Source: an uncultured Alphaproteobacteria bacterium (lineage in GTDB: Bacteria; Pseudomonadota; Alphaproteobacteria; HIMB59; GCA-002718135). From it: a DNA stretch of 64,000 nt. Shown piece after piece: positions 39,410 to 50,169 of the stretch; position 1 is the stretch's first letter, and the number at the start of each line of letters is the position of its first letter. The DNA is taken from the NCBI GenBank assembly GCA_902515745.1, contig CABXWB010000009.1, positions 1 through 64,000 of the forward strand, given 5' to 3'. A program made the position numbers and the translations under genes. The notes beneath the pieces were generated by a model. The model was not told where the DNA came from and did not search any database. It saw only the letters and a list, made by a program, of their open reading frames with translations.

Positions 39410-39894
39410 GAACAATTATTTAAATTAATACCTGACGCAAAAGATATAAACTGATTTAAATTTTCTGTTATTGCTAATTCATATTTTTTTTCTAGAGAAG
39501 CATCTGTACCATAATTATAACCTGCAGACTTTGGTATAATTGTAAAGTAAGATAGAATTTCTTTATTATATGAAACACAATCTTCTTTATTTGATATTAA
39601 AGTATATTTAAATCTCAATTCATATCTTAGATTTGAGACGGCTTGATTAGATTCCACTGCTCTTTTAATTTTCTTTTCTTCAATATTAATTAATAGTTTA
39701 AAATCATTACTTTTATTTTTTCCAAACAACATTGGGGTGTAAGAATTTAAAAATATTAAATCAACCCCAGATATATCAACATAAGTTTTTTCATATAGTG
39801 GATTTGTAATATTTATGTTCTCTTTGTATATAAAATCAATTTGATTACATGAAGCAACCATTAAAAAACATATCAAGTACAAAAACTTTTTCAT
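39406..39894 (-). CDS. lptE: LPS-assembly lipoprotein LptE-like
   Basis: Small lipoprotein with lipobox ending at Cys16 (VASC) and a mixed alpha/beta domain of about 140 residues. Sequence is divergent; the assignment rests on length, lipobox and position between leuS and holA. LptE plugs LptD to place LPS in the outer membrane. It overlaps leuS by 4 bp. Confidence 0.78.
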   Translation of the reverse strand: MKKFLYLICFLMVASCNQIDFIYKENINITNPLYEKTYVDISGVDLIFLNSYTPMLFGKNKSNDFKLLINIEEKKIKRAVESNQAVSNLRYELRFKYTLISNKEDCVSYNKEILSYFTIIPKSAGYNYGTDASLEKKYELAITENLNQFISFASGINLNNCS

Positions 39895-42404
39895 TTTATT
39901 ACTAAGTTTACTATTTTTTCTGGGACATATATTTCTCTTTGTACATTCTTACCAACCAAGTGTTTTTTAATTTTATTGTTATTCTTCACAGCTGTTATTA
40001 TCTCTTCTTTCGATAGATTTTCATCAAAATTTATAACATCTTTTGTTTTTCCGTTAATTTGAATTGCTACTTTTGATTTACCTTTTTTTCTTACATTTTC
40101 ATTTATCCAATTTTCATTAATACATAGAGTCTTAGATCCAAGACGAGACCAAATTTCTTCACTAATATGTGGAACAAAAGGCTGTAAAATAATTGACAAC
40201 TTTTTTAATGCCCACTTAAACGATTCATTAGATAAAGTTTTTTTTGATAGGGCACTGTTAAGTATGTTTGTAAATTCATAAATTTTGGCTACTGATTTAT
40301 TAAATTGAAATAATTCTATATTTTCTGAAACTTGGTTAATTTTTTGTTTAAGGTCTTCAACAACTTTATCATCATCAACAATGCTAGGTTGGTAGTTTTT
40401 AAACTTTTCAATAAATTCATATAACTTATTAATAAACTTAAAAGAAGCACTTATCCCTGTATCAGTCCATTGTAAGTCTCTCTCTGGCGGGCTATCAGAC
40501 AACATAAACCATCTAGCAGTATCTGCTCCATATAAATTAATTATATCATTTGGATCTACAACATTTTTTTTAGATTTACTCATTTTTTCAATCTTTCCAA
40601 TTTCAACACCTATACCATTATTATCTTTTAAATCTGTTCCAGCTTTTTTTATATCTTTTGGCTCTACCCATTGTCCGTTTTTATTTTTATAAGTTACATG
40701 AGTAACCATACCTTGTGTGAACAAACCCTTAAAAGGTTCATTTAAATCAAAGTACCCAAGATCTCTTAAAGCTTTTGTAAAAAATCTTGAATACAAAAGG
40801 TGTAATATAGCATGTTCAATTCCGCCAATATACTGATCTACTGGCAACCAATAATCTATATCAACCTTATCAAAAGGCATGTCTGATCTTGCATTGCAAT
40901 ATCGAAAATAATACCAAGATGATTCAAAGAATGTATCAAATGTATCCGTCTCTCTATATGCCTTCATACCCGTTTTTGGACAAATAGTTTCTTTCCAATC
41001 CAATATATTATCAAGTGCACTTGAAGATTCATTGAAGTTTTCAATATCAGGAAGTTTGACTGGTAACGCATTATCTTCAACTGCCAATATTTCACCATCT
41101 TCTCTATAAATTATAGGTATTGGGCACCCCCAAAATCTTTGTCGTGAAATACCCCAATCTCTCAGTTTGAAATTTATTTTTTTACTTCCAATTTTTTTCT
41201 TTTCAATTTCAATTATTATTTTCTTTTTTGCCTCCTCTATGTTCAATCCATTTAAAAATTCCGAGTTTATTATTTGCCCATCATCGGTATATGCATTTGT
41301 ATCAATCTTAAAATTATTTTCCAAAACACCCATAGGTTTTACAACAGGAATAACATCAAGATTATATTCTTTTGCAAATTCCAAGTCTCGCTGATCATGT
41401 GCGGGACAACCAAAAATAGCACCAAGCCCGTATTCTTTTAAAACAAAATTTGCTGCGAAAATAGGTAATTTTTTTCCATTAAGAAAGGGATGATCTACAG
41501 ATAACCCCACATTAAAACCCTTCTTGGTTTTTTCAGAGTTTATATTTTCACAATCTTTTATAAATTTTCTTAGATCATCATTCTTTTTTGACAACTCTAT
41601 TATTAATTCATGATCTGAAGACAAAGCTATAAACGTTGCGCCAAAAATGGTGTCAGGTCTTGTGGTAAATACTGTAATTTTAGATTCTTGGTTTGATATT
41701 TTGAAATCTATTTCTGCTCCATAAGATTTTCCAATCCAATTTGATTGCATCACTTTAACTTTATTTGGCCAATTTTTTAATTGATCTAAGTCACGTAACA
41801 ATTCATCTGAATATTTACTTATTTTTAAAAACCATTGAGAAAGCTTTTTCTTTTCAATTATGGCGCCAGACCTCCAACCTCTTCCATCAACTACTTGCTC
41901 ATTTGCGAGAACTGTTTTATCTACAGGATCCCAATTTACCTCAGCCTCTTTCTTATAAGCAAGACCCGCTTTAAACATATCAATAAAAAACTTTTGTTCG
42001 TGTTTATAATAATCTGGATGACATGTTGCGATCTCTCTATCCCAATCCAAAGAAAGACCCATTTGCAATAACTGGTTCTTCATTGTTTTAATATTTTGAT
42101 ACGTCCAGGTTTGAGGATGTTTTTTTTCTGTTAAAGCTGCATTTTCAGCTGGCAGACCAAATGCATCCCAACCCATTGGATGAAGCACATTGAAACCCCT
42201 CATTCTTTTATACCTAGCCACCACATCACCTAGAGTATAATTTCGTACATGCCCCATGTGAATTTTACCAGAGGGATAAGGAAACATCTCTAAAACATAA
42301 TATTTTTTTTTGCTATCATCTTTTGTTGTTTTAAAAACATTTTTTTCTAACCAGACTTGCTGCCATTTTTTTTCAATTACTTTGTGATTGTATCTTGATG
42401 ACAC
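39891..42404 (-). CDS. leuS: Leucyl-tRNA synthetase
   Basis: Class I synthetase, 837 residues. The HIGH-type motif is in [16 protein letters not shown], the KMSKS motif in [13 protein letters not shown], and a CP1 editing domain is present ([14 protein letters not shown]). The anticodon-binding and C-terminal domains are intact. Followed by lptE with a 4-bp overlap and preceded by the DUF3576 gene 2 bp upstream. Confidence 0.98.
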   Translation of the reverse strand: MSSRYNHKVIEKKWQQVWLEKNVFKTTKDDSKKKYYVLEMFPYPSGKIHMGHVRNYTLGDVVARYKRMRGFNVLHPMGWDAFGLPAENAALTEKKHPQTWTYQNIKTMKNQLLQMGLSLDWDREIATCHPDYYKHEQKFFIDMFKAGLAYKKEAEVNWDPVDKTVLANEQVVDGRGWRSGAIIEKKKLSQWFLKISKYSDELLRDLDQLKNWPNKVKVMQSNWIGKSYGAEIDFKISNQESKITVFTTRPDTIFGATFIALSSDHELIIELSKKNDDLRKFIKDCENINSEKTKKGFNVGLSVDHPFLNGKKLPIFAANFVLKEYGLGAIFGCPAHDQRDLEFAKEYNLDVIPVVKPMGVLENNFKIDTNAYTDDGQIINSEFLNGLNIEEAKKKIIIEIEKKKIGSKKINFKLRDWGISRQRFWGCPIPIIYREDGEILAVEDNALPVKLPDIENFNESSSALDNILDWKETICPKTGMKAYRETDTFDTFFESSWYYFRYCNARSDMPFDKVDIDYWLPVDQYIGGIEHAILHLLYSRFFTKALRDLGYFDLNEPFKGLFTQGMVTHVTYKNKNGQWVEPKDIKKAGTDLKDNNGIGVEIGKIEKMSKSKKNVVDPNDIINLYGADTARWFMLSDSPPERDLQWTDTGISASFKFINKLYEFIEKFKNYQPSIVDDDKVVEDLKQKINQVSENIELFQFNKSVAKIYEFTNILNSALSKKTLSNESFKWALKKLSIILQPFVPHISEEIWSRLGSKTLCINENWINENVRKKGKSKVAIQINGKTKDVINFDENLSKEEIITAVKNNNKIKKHLVGKNVQREIYVPEKIVNLVIK

Positions 42405-42406
42405 TT

Positions 42407-43012
42407 TTAACTTGATTGCAGTCTTAGTTTTTTTGCTTTATTTAATATAGCATTCTCAATTTTTATATTATTTTGACTATCAATTTTTTTGTTGGTCCAA
42501 ATCTGGTCCTTAAACTCTTGACAGAATGTGGTAACTTTTAAGTTTTCTGTTTTAAGTTTTTTTCCTGTAATAAAAATATTTAGTTTACACCTTTCATTAC
42601 TATTATCTGTAGTTGAGTACCAATCTGTAATAATTGTTCCACCAATTTGATCTGCTGAATTGAGAGGCATAAAATCTATAGTCTCTAGAGCACCTCTCCA
42701 CAAGTAAATATTTACATTCATCGCAACTGAAGCTTGTGCGCTACCTTCTTTTTCATCTCCACCTAAAATAGAACCAAGAGATAAACCTCCCTTACCAAAC
42801 ATTCCACCACCAGTCTGAAGACGGTTCTCTGCATCTCTCATAGCTAAATCCATATCCACTCCAGAATTAAACAATGTACCTGATCTGTTTATTATCTGTT
42901 GTTTTGTATTAGCCTTAGACCATAATTCTTTCATTTCCTCTTCGGTTTTATCACTATTGCATGAAACTAAAAAAAACAGAAAAAGAAAAAGAATTGATCG
43001 TAACAAAAACAT
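42407..43012 (-). CDS. DUF3576 lipoprotein
   Basis: Exported lipoprotein with Cys18 in FFLVSC. The conserved domain contains the Gly-rich stretch [19 protein letters not shown], then [20 protein letters not shown] and DWY, typical of the DUF3576 family found upstream of leuS in alphaproteobacteria. Function unknown. It is 2 bp from leuS, so the two are co-transcribed. Confidence 0.83.
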   Translation of the reverse strand: MFLLRSILFLFLFFLVSCNSDKTEEEMKELWSKANTKQQIINRSGTLFNSGVDMDLAMRDAENRLQTGGGMFGKGGLSLGSILGGDEKEGSAQASVAMNVNIYLWRGALETIDFMPLNSADQIGGTIITDWYSTTDNSNERCKLNIFITGKKLKTENLKVTTFCQEFKDQIWTNKKIDSQNNIKIENAILNKAKKLRLQSS

Positions 43013-43052
43013 TTAATTCTAATTATTGTATTGGTGAGGAAAAGTAAAACAT

Positions 43053-43085
43053 AAAAAAAACGGCACCAATTAAAGTGCCGTTTTT
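43053..43085 (-). terminator. Intrinsic terminator of the porin gene
   Basis: On the minus strand CGGCAC and GTGCCG (43061-43066 and 43075-43080) form a GC-rich stem with an 8-nt loop, followed by a run of T (43053-43060 as A on the plus strand). It lies 23 bp after the porin stop. A-T pairs extend the stem, and it may serve both directions. Confidence 0.88.
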
Positions 43086-43107
43086 AGAAAGATAATTAAA
43101 TCTTTAA

Positions 43108-44148
43108 TTAAAATGACATGTTAGCACCGATGTACCATGCAGATCCATCATCAGAACCAACACCTTCGTCCGTAGACTCAGTGCTAGTATAACCTAGAAT
43201 TGCAGTCACACCATCAGCTACAGCGTAAGAAACACTTGCAGAAGTCACATCATGACCATCATCAAGTGAGTCTGAACCACCAAGAGCGTGATCATCAGCT
43301 TCACCTGAAGCAACACCAACATTAAATGTTAGGTCTCCAGTTACGTATTTCACACCTGCTTTAACAACTTCAGCTGTATACTCATCTGAACCGTTATCAG
43401 ATACACCAGCTTTTGAACCATCAGCAAAACCGATAGCAACAGTTAAGTCTCCAGTTTGAGCACTTAAACCAACATGCATACCTGCAGTGTCGTCAGTAGC
43501 TGTAGTACCATCTCTTGAACCATCAGCTTGTGAAATACCACCACCGATAGTTAAAGAAGTGTCACCTAGATCAGTTACGTAAGTAGCACCAACTGCGATG
43601 TGACTATCAACTCTGTAAGTTGAAGTTGCAGCAGCACCACTGTCAGTTGAAACTGAGATTGAAGCAGTTAGACCTTCAGTTAAGAAATCCTCAGCTGTGT
43701 GTAACTCTAATCCAAATACAGTTGAGTCTGCACCAAAATCAAGACCAGTTGGAGCTGAGTTAGTAGATGTATTTGCAACACCTTCTGCACCAGCTGAGCT
43801 AGGTACAGATACAGCATGTGAACCTGAAGCGTTACCAGCATTGATTAAATCAAGCTTCGTTCCACCAGGAAATGCTAATGTGAATCCAGCATCATAGTCT
43901 TCTTTAGTATTTTCATCCATAACTTTAAAGCTAGATGAAATAGTCATACCACCGTCAGTAGTTTCAGATAATGAAACAGTAAAGTTGTTATCATTATTTT
44001 GACTGTTAGTATCTGTTCCACCTGTAGGTGAATCAAATTCCATACCAACTTGGTGGTTACCGCTCATAGTAGGTGTTACAGCCTCAGCAATTGAAGCAGC
44101 ACCAAGTGTAGAAACTAGAGCAGTTCCCATTAATAGTTCTTTTTTCAT
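43108..44148 (-). CDS. Outer-membrane porin
   Basis: 346-residue beta-barrel: signal peptide MKKELLMGTALVSTLGAASI cleaved near AEA, many alternating strands rich in Gly, Asp, Ser and Thr, and a terminal phenylalanine (YIGANMSF). Codon usage is distinctly richer in GC than neighbours, as expected of a highly expressed gene. AAGGAG ribosome binding site, intrinsic terminator and palindromes in the leader all point to strong, regulated expression. It is acidic, suggesting cation preference (inference). Confidence 0.9.
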   Translation of the reverse strand: MKKELLMGTALVSTLGAASIAEAVTPTMSGNHQVGMEFDSPTGGTDTNSQNNDNNFTVSLSETTDGGMTISSSFKVMDENTKEDYDAGFTLAFPGGTKLDLINAGNASGSHAVSVPSSAGAEGVANTSTNSAPTGLDFGADSTVFGLELHTAEDFLTEGLTASISVSTDSGAAATSTYRVDSHIAVGATYVTDLGDTSLTIGGGISQADGSRDGTTATDDTAGMHVGLSAQTGDLTVAIGFADGSKAGVSDNGSDEYTAEVVKAGVKYVTGDLTFNVGVASGEADDHALGGSDSLDDGHDVTSASVSYAVADGVTAILGYTSTESTDEGVGSDDGSAWYIGANMSF

Positions 44149-44164
44149 AATTACTCCTTTTGAG

Positions 44165-44182
44165 TTAATGAATATTCATTAA
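44165..44182. promoter_or_regulatory. Perfect 18-bp palindrome in the porin leader
   Basis: TTAATGAATATTCATTAA, just upstream of the porin ribosome binding site. Could be an operator or an mRNA-stabilising stem. Confidence 0.5.
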
Positions 44183-44204
44183 ATACAAGAAACATACTTG
44201 TATT
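44182..44204. promoter_or_regulatory. Inverted repeat with 8-bp arms in the porin leader
   Basis: AATACAAG and CTTGTATT separated by 7 bp, directly next to the 18-bp palindrome. In the transcript this gives a stable hairpin 20-40 nt upstream of the porin start. A third inverted repeat (TGTTGT / ACAACA, 44277-44294) lies by the yggS start. Confidence 0.5.
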
Positions 44205-44304
44205 AGTGATGCTATTATTTAAAAATTGAATAAATTTCAAAAAAAGCATAATGATTTAGTATATTTTTTTTTATTGTGTTGTTTAAATACAACATAAGCT
44301 TTGT

Positions 44305-44940
44305 ATGTTTAATATAAATAAATTCAATGAAATAAACAGTTTTTTAAAAAAATCGCAGAATTCTGCTAAAATTGTAGCAATATCAAAAAACCACACCCTA
44401 GATAGCGTATTAATGGCTATAAAACACGGCGTTTATATATTTGGAGAAAATAGAGTTCAGGAAGCAAAAGAAAAATTTCTAAAAATTAAACAGAACAATT
44501 CAAATATAGAACTTCATTTAACCGGGCCTTTGCAATCAAATAAAGTAAAAGAAGCAATTTCTTTGTTCGATGTTTTCCATACTCTAGATAGAGAAAAAAT
44601 TGCAAGAGAGTTTTCTAGGCATCGAAATCTTCTCATTAATAAAACAATTTTTCTACAAATTAATACTGGAAAAGAAAAAACAAAAAGTGGAATTTTTCCA
44701 GAAGATACAAAAGATTTTTTATTTTTTTTAAAAAATGAAATGAAATTATCAATTACTGGCTTGATGTGTATACCGCCCATTAATGAGGATCCAGAGTTCC
44801 ATTTTGCAAAACTAAAGCTTATAGCAAATGAAAATAAAATTAATCAATTGAGTATTGGTATGAGTGGAGATTATGAGAAAGCACTAAAATTTAACCCAAC
44901 CTATATTAGGCTGGGCACAATCTTGTTTGGACAAAGATAA
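44305..44940 (+). CDS. yggS: YggS-family PLP homeostasis protein
   Basis: Alanine-racemase-like TIM barrel binding pyridoxal phosphate. The PLP lysine lies in KIVAISKNHTLDSV; FGENRVQEAKEK, LHLTGPLQSNKVKEAI and LSIGMSGDYEKAL are family motifs. Length 211. Diverges from the porin. Its stop overlaps the next gene's ATG by one base. Confidence 0.95.
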   Translation: MFNINKFNEINSFLKKSQNSAKIVAISKNHTLDSVLMAIKHGVYIFGENRVQEAKEKFLKIKQNNSNIELHLTGPLQSNKVKEAISLFDVFHTLDREKIAREFSRHRNLLINKTIFLQINTGKEKTKSGIFPEDTKDFLFFLKNEMKLSITGLMCIPPINEDPEFHFAKLKLIANENKINQLSIGMSGDYEKALKFNPTYIRLGTILFGQR

Positions 44941-45542
44941 TGAAAAATAAATTAAATGTATTTTCTAATAACAAGATAAAAAGTTTTTTAAAAACCTTTC
45001 TGTCTCAATACGAATTAAGTTTTATGAACCTAGAAGATATCGATTATAATAAAAAAAATGTTCAAATGAATATTCTTATTTTAAGCAATTTTAAAGATGT
45101 TGATTTGATAGATTTTAGCAAACTTTCTGATAATTTTTTAATAATTTCTAACTTAAAAAATATAAATTATAATTCTAACAATAAGGTAAAAATACTAAAT
45201 ACACCAACATCAATGAATTGTATTAAAAACTCAATTAATAATTTTATACAAAATTCAGAAATTCAATTTCACGACATATCTATTGAAAATGAAAAACTTA
45301 CAAATTTGAATAACAAATCTTTTTGCTATCTTACTAAGATAGAGTTAGAAATATTAAGGTATTTAATAAGAGAGAAAGCATCAAGAAAAAAAATTATTAA
45401 AGAAAATATTTTAAATATTAAATCTAATATTGATACAAATTCTCTTGAAAGCCATCTATCTAGAATAAGAAAAAAATTAAATAAAATAGAAACGGTTGTA
45501 AAAATTCAAGCAAAGGGAGAAAAATTATTGATTACCGTTTAA
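44940..45542 (+). CDS. Winged-helix regulator with a degenerate receiver-like domain
   Basis: 200 residues. The C-terminal part (about 128-200) resembles the OmpR/PhoB DNA-binding domain: LTKIELEILRYLIREKASR and LESHLSRIRKKLNKIE. The N-terminal 115 residues have receiver-like alternation but no obvious phospho-acceptor Asp. It may be a phosphorylation-independent orphan regulator, perhaps for the neighbouring porin. Coupled to yggS by a TAATG overlap; converges on lolA. Confidence 0.7.
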   Translation: MKNKLNVFSNNKIKSFLKTFLSQYELSFMNLEDIDYNKKNVQMNILILSNFKDVDLIDFSKLSDNFLIISNLKNINYNSNNKVKILNTPTSMNCIKNSINNFIQNSEIQFHDISIENEKLTNLNNKSFCYLTKIELEILRYLIREKASRKKIIKENILNIKSNIDTNSLESHLSRIRKKLNKIETVVKIQAKGEKLLITV

Positions 45543-46135
45543 TTTAGAAGTGTAGGATTTATAAGTTTAAAAAAATCTTTATCAAATTCTTCATAATATC
45601 TATGGTTATATATTGATAATTTAACAATTTCATTTTCAATAATGACTTCTATAGATCTTAAAACTAAAGGTTTTTTTTCAAAAAAAACTCTGATCAAAAA
45701 ATTTTTTTCATCTTTTGCAACCCCCTTTTTTTCAAGCACTAATTCATTATTTTTTATTTTAATATTACCATCTTCAAAAAAAAAAGGATTCCTGAAAATA
45801 TCATAAAATACCCATGCGTTTGTATTTTTTGGATTGAAAAACTCATCTTCTTCTAGATCATAGTTATAATACATTGCCTTATCTTCATCTAAAATTATTA
45901 AAATATGTGTTGGTGATAAATATTCTGCCCTCACCCTTTGATCTCCAATATAAACCTTACCTTCGCTTAAATTTTCTCCATCATTTTGTAAAAATGAGGC
46001 AGAAAAATTATTTAATGAACTTAAATAATTTAAAACTCTCTCCTTATCATTGTTTGCTGAACAGGTGTTAGAAACAAATAAAAAACAAGCTATTACAATA
46101 AAATAAAATATAAAATATTCATTTTTTAAGAACAT
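45539..46135 (-). CDS. lolA: LolA-like outer-membrane lipoprotein carrier
   Basis: Periplasmic carrier taking lipoproteins from LolCDE to the outer membrane. Signal peptide (IFYFIVIACFLFVSNTCSAN), then VLNYLSSLNNFSASFLQ and GKVYIGDQRVRAEYLSP, typical of LolA. I start at ATG 46133-46135, giving 198 residues; the frame extends to 46192 inside ftsK. It overlaps ftsK by 17 bp. ftsK-lolA is conserved in alphaproteobacteria. Confidence 0.86.
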   Translation of the reverse strand: MFLKNEYFIFYFIVIACFLFVSNTCSANNDKERVLNYLSSLNNFSASFLQNDGENLSEGKVYIGDQRVRAEYLSPTHILIILDEDKAMYYNYDLEEDEFFNPKNTNAWVFYDIFRNPFFFEDGNIKIKNNELVLEKKGVAKDEKNFLIRVFFEKKPLVLRSIEVIIENEIVKLSIYNHRYYEEFDKDFFKLINPTLLN

Positions 46136-48353
46136 GTCTTTTACCTGCATTATTTGCTTCACTAATAATTCCGTCTTCTTCCATCTTTTCAACTATTCTT
46201 GCAGCTCTATTGTAACCAATTTGGAGATATCTTTGAATATAACTCGTTGAAACTTTTTGTTGTTTAATTACTATTTCAACTGCTTTCTCATACAGATCAT
46301 CATTATTGCTTGATATTAGGTCCTCTCCAGTTGTAGACGTTAATTCTTCTTCAGACAATGATATTTCCTTCTTATAATCAAAAGTTGCTTGCTTCTTTAT
46401 ATGAGTAACAACTCTATCAACCTCATCTTCCGAAACAAATCCGCCATGAAGCCTTTTAATCATGCCACCATTTTCTAAAAATAACATATCTCCACTACCT
46501 AATAATTGTTCTGCTCCCATTTCGTTTAATATTGTTCTGCTGTCAAACTTGCTAGAGACTTTATAACTGATACGACTAGGAAAATTTGCTTTTATAGTTC
46601 CGGTTATCACATCAACACTAGGTCTTTGAGTAGCTGTAATTAAATGGATACCAGATGCTCTTGCCATTTGTGCTAATCGCTGAACCAATGATTCAACTTC
46701 TTTACCGGCCACCATCATTAAGTCTGCCATCTCGTCAATTACAACAACAATAAATGGCATCTTTGCTAGAGGTATTTCTTGTTTCTCAAGAATTGGCATT
46801 TTGGTATCATCATCTATACCTGTTTGAACCTCCCTATATAATTTTCTTCCTGATGATAGATTTCTTAAAACTTTATCATTATAAGAATCTATATTTTTAA
46901 CGTTCATAGAACTCATTAATTTGTATCTATTCTCCATTTCTCTAACCACCCACTTAAGTGCAAATACAGCTTTTTTTGGGTCAGTAACAACTGGCGTTAA
47001 TAGATGAGGAATATCTTCATAAATACTTAGTTCTAACATTTTAGGATCAATTAATATTAATTTGCATTCGTTAGGTTTAAATTTGTAGAGTATACTTAAT
47101 ATCATTGTATTGATTCCTACTGATTTTCCTGAACCAGTTGTTCCTGCAATTAATAAATGAGGCATTCTCTCCAAATTTGCAAAAATACTTTTACCTGATA
47201 TATCTTTGCCAAGGGCTAGGGTTAGAGAGTCGTTTTCTATTTCAAATTCTTCTTCATCAATTAAATCACCAAACAAAACACTGTCCCTTTTAATATTTGG
47301 AATTTCAATACCCAAACTTGTTTTCCCTGGTTGAGTAGAAATTCTAGCTGAAATAGATGACATTGCTCTAGCAATGTCATCAGACAGACCTATTACTTTA
47401 CTAGATTTGATACCTGCATTTGGTACAAATTCAAACAGTGTTACAATTGGACCACTACTGAAACCAATTATTTTTCCCTCCACACCATATTCAGATAATG
47501 TTTTTTCTAATTTTATTGCGGATGTAGTATTTATTTTATCTAATTCCTTATTTTTATTATTTCTTAAACTTGATTTTGAAAGAAGATTTTTTGATGGAAG
47601 ACTAAAACTAAAATTTTCTAACTCTAACTGTTTTTCTTTTTTTAATTTAACATTATTTTTGTTATTTAAACTAACATAATTTCTTTTTTTAATTGTTGGC
47701 TCATTCCTTAATGTTTTTTTATTTATATCTTTTTTAAATTTTAAATATTTTAGTAACTTAAAAATAGAAAATATAAACCTAAAGTATTTAACTACCTTTA
47801 AAAAGGAAATAATTTTAATCATCCATGAAAAATTTATTCTGAAAGATAAAAATATTAAAATTGTACCCAATATTAAAAGTAGAAGGTTAAAAATAAAATA
47901 AACAAAAATATTCTCTAAAAGACTGATATTCACATTTGTGTACATATCAATTAAGAACTGAGAAATTAAACCCACTCTCACATAGGTAACATCAATTGAT
48001 TTTAGGAAAGTATTAATAATTATTATTCCCACCAAGTTTGAAAAAAATTTTAAAATTATAAACCGGCTAGTTATACCTAAAAATAACTTTCCTCCCTCTG
48101 CTGTTATAAATAAAGCTATTACATAGCTTAGTGTTCCTATGAAGATTAATGAATAACTTGATAAATACGCGCCAAAAAAACCCACAAGATTTTCAACATT
48201 ATTGTCACTAATATTATAATTTAATTGACTAAACCCCGGATCATTTGGAGAATATGAATAAAGACTTGTAAGATAAATTAGGCCAAATCCAAATAAAATA
48301 ATTCCTGCTAAAAATTTAACAACAAAATTTCTAAATGAACCATACTTGAACAT
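46119..48353 (-). CDS. ftsK: DNA translocase FtsK
   Basis: Septal DNA pump. The N-terminus has several transmembrane helices (to about residue 175), then a short Lys/Asn-rich linker. The motor has Walker A GTTGSGKSV (about 404-412), a Walker B region FIVVVIDEMADLMMV, and QMARASGIHLITATQRPSVD. The C-terminal gamma winged helix (SYIQRYLQIGYNRAARIVE) is intact. At 744 residues it is compact. Diverges from the Ubi hydroxylase over 47 bp. Confidence 0.97.
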   Translation of the reverse strand: MFKYGSFRNFVVKFLAGIILFGFGLIYLTSLYSYSPNDPGFSQLNYNISDNNVENLVGFFGAYLSSYSLIFIGTLSYVIALFITAEGGKLFLGITSRFIILKFFSNLVGIIIINTFLKSIDVTYVRVGLISQFLIDMYTNVNISLLENIFVYFIFNLLLLILGTILIFLSFRINFSWMIKIISFLKVVKYFRFIFSIFKLLKYLKFKKDINKKTLRNEPTIKKRNYVSLNNKNNVKLKKEKQLELENFSFSLPSKNLLSKSSLRNNKNKELDKINTTSAIKLEKTLSEYGVEGKIIGFSSGPIVTLFEFVPNAGIKSSKVIGLSDDIARAMSSISARISTQPGKTSLGIEIPNIKRDSVLFGDLIDEEEFEIENDSLTLALGKDISGKSIFANLERMPHLLIAGTTGSGKSVGINTMILSILYKFKPNECKLILIDPKMLELSIYEDIPHLLTPVVTDPKKAVFALKWVVREMENRYKLMSSMNVKNIDSYNDKVLRNLSSGRKLYREVQTGIDDDTKMPILEKQEIPLAKMPFIVVVIDEMADLMMVAGKEVESLVQRLAQMARASGIHLITATQRPSVDVITGTIKANFPSRISYKVSSKFDSRTILNEMGAEQLLGSGDMLFLENGGMIKRLHGGFVSEDEVDRVVTHIKKQATFDYKKEISLSEEELTSTTGEDLISSNNDDLYEKAVEIVIKQQKVSTSYIQRYLQIGYNRAARIVEKMEEDGIISEANNAGKRHVLKK

Positions 48354-48400
48354 ATAGTTAGATTGTAATACATTTAGATTATGGTAATTCGAAGAAAATT

Positions 48401-49582
48401 ATGAAAGAAATTCATTCAAATATCAATATTATAGGAGGAGGGCTTATAGGGGCTGTTGCAGCATATTCACTTTCTAAACTTGGCAATAAAGTAGTTGTTT
48501 TGGAGCAAAAGCCTAAATTTAATAATAAAAAAAATTTAGATAAAAGGACAACAGCAATATCAGAAGGCACAAAAAAATTTCTTGAAGAAATAAATTTATG
48601 GAATGAAATTAGTAAATATTCTGAACCAATAAAAAAAATTCAAATAATAGATAGATATCAATCAAATAAAATTTATTTTGATAACCAAAGAAGAAAGTCC
48701 AATTTAGGATATATAGTAAAAAATGAATTTATACTACATTGCCTATATAAAAAATTACAAAACCAAAAAAATGTAGAAATTTTTAACAATGTCTCTGTAA
48801 AAGATATTTTTTATGATGGTAATAATATTATAACTAAGCAGAATAAATTCTATGTTAATACAAATATTTTGCTTGCATCTGACGGGAAAAATAGCTCTAT
48901 AAGAAAATTTTTTAAAACGCCAATTTATAGAAAAGATTATAAAAAAAAAGCAATTGTAATAAATTTTTATCATGCAAAGAATCACCACAACACTGCTTAC
49001 GAGTTCTTTTTCAAAAACGGCCCTCTTGCAATCTTACCAATGCAAAATAACAAAAGTGACTTTCAAAGTTCCATTGTTTGGACTAATACAAACAAATTTA
49101 TAAACTCTTTATTTTCTTTAGATGACAAAAAAATTATTTCAATTTTAAATGAAAAAACCCAAGGAAGCCTAGGGGAGATAAAAAAAATAATCACCAAACA
49201 AACTTTTCCTTTAAAAGCGCATTTAAACTCTAAATTTTTTGAGAATAGAATTATTTATTTAGGCGATTCAGCACACTCATTTCATCCAATTGCAGGACAA
49301 GGATGGAATCTAGGTATGCAAGATGTAGAAAGTTTATATTATCTTGTTAAAAAATATAACTCTCTAGGTTTGGAATTGGGAGATGAAATTTTTTGTAAAG
49401 AATTTCAGAAAGATAATTTCTTCAAAGCTTATAGGCTTTATCAAATCACTGACAAAGTTGATAGTGTGTTTAAATTAGACAATACAATTTTTAATCATGC
49501 AAGGTTTTCAGCTATCAATTTAATAGAGAAAAGTAAAAAATTAAAAAATCAGATAAGTGATTTTGCTATGGGAGTTAATTAA
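48401..49582 (+). CDS. UbiH/UbiF/COQ6-family FAD monooxygenase
   Basis: Flavoprotein hydroxylase of ubiquinone synthesis. The N-terminal FAD motif is IIGGGLIGAVAAYSLSKLG, the second FAD motif is IYLGDSAHSFHPIAGQGWNL. Length 393. Which ring position it hydroxylates cannot be told from sequence; streamlined alphaproteobacteria often use one such enzyme for several positions. Converges on the LON-domain gene with an 8-bp overlap. Confidence 0.9.
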   Translation: MKEIHSNINIIGGGLIGAVAAYSLSKLGNKVVVLEQKPKFNNKKNLDKRTTAISEGTKKFLEEINLWNEISKYSEPIKKIQIIDRYQSNKIYFDNQRRKSNLGYIVKNEFILHCLYKKLQNQKNVEIFNNVSVKDIFYDGNNIITKQNKFYVNTNILLASDGKNSSIRKFFKTPIYRKDYKKKAIVINFYHAKNHHNTAYEFFFKNGPLAILPMQNNKSDFQSSIVWTNTNKFINSLFSLDDKKIISILNEKTQGSLGEIKKIITKQTFPLKAHLNSKFFENRIIYLGDSAHSFHPIAGQGWNLGMQDVESLYYLVKKYNSLGLELGDEIFCKEFQKDNFFKAYRLYQITDKVDSVFKLDNTIFNHARFSAINLIEKSKKLKNQISDFAMGVN

Positions 49583-50168
49583 TAGTTTTGCTATTATTAT
49601 CTTCAACGATCTCAAGCTCTAAAATTGAATGAAGTTTTTTATAAAAATCATTTAAATTTTTTGTTTCCAAAAGAATCTGTTTTTCAATATCACTAAAAGG
49701 CGATATCATTGCTATAAACTTTATAATTTGATTAAAATCAATATTTTGAATTTCTTCTAAGTTTAAGTTAATTTTTTTTACTTTAATATATTGGCTATAC
49801 TTATCTAAAAGATTATTTTTTTGTTTTTCATTTATAATATTTTTATCTTCTTCAAAATCCAACATTTCAGCTTCAACCAACCTAAATTTATATTTTTTTT
49901 CTAACTCTTTCTTAATTTTAAAACAACTAGTACCCTGAAGACTAATTAAATATCGTCCGTCAGTTGTTTCACTAAAACTATGAATTTTTCCAACACAACC
50001 AATATTATAAAGTTTATTTTTTTCATCAGATTGTATCATGCCTATACATCTTTCTTTTGAAAGGGCGTAGTCAACCATCTCAATATATCTTTTCTCAAAT
50101 ATATTCAGAGGCAAGCTTGTTCCCGGAAAAAGGACGGCTCCGTTTAAAGGAAAAATAGGGATTTCCAT
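49575..50168 (-). CDS. LON N-terminal (PUA-like) substrate-binding domain protein
   Basis: 197-residue stand-alone LON-N domain with no protease part: IPIFPLNGAVLFPGTSLPLN, FEKRYIEMVDYAL and GCVGKIHSFSETTDGRYL. Function unknown. It follows the CnoX-like gene by one base, a pairing typical of alphaproteobacteria and pointing to protein quality control. Confidence 0.88.
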   Translation of the reverse strand: MEIPIFPLNGAVLFPGTSLPLNIFEKRYIEMVDYALSKERCIGMIQSDEKNKLYNIGCVGKIHSFSETTDGRYLISLQGTSCFKIKKELEKKYKFRLVEAEMLDFEEDKNIINEKQKNNLLDKYSQYIKVKKINLNLEEIQNIDFNQIIKFIAMISPFSDIEKQILLETKNLNDFYKKLHSILELEIVEDNNSKTIN

Positions 50169-50169
50169 G

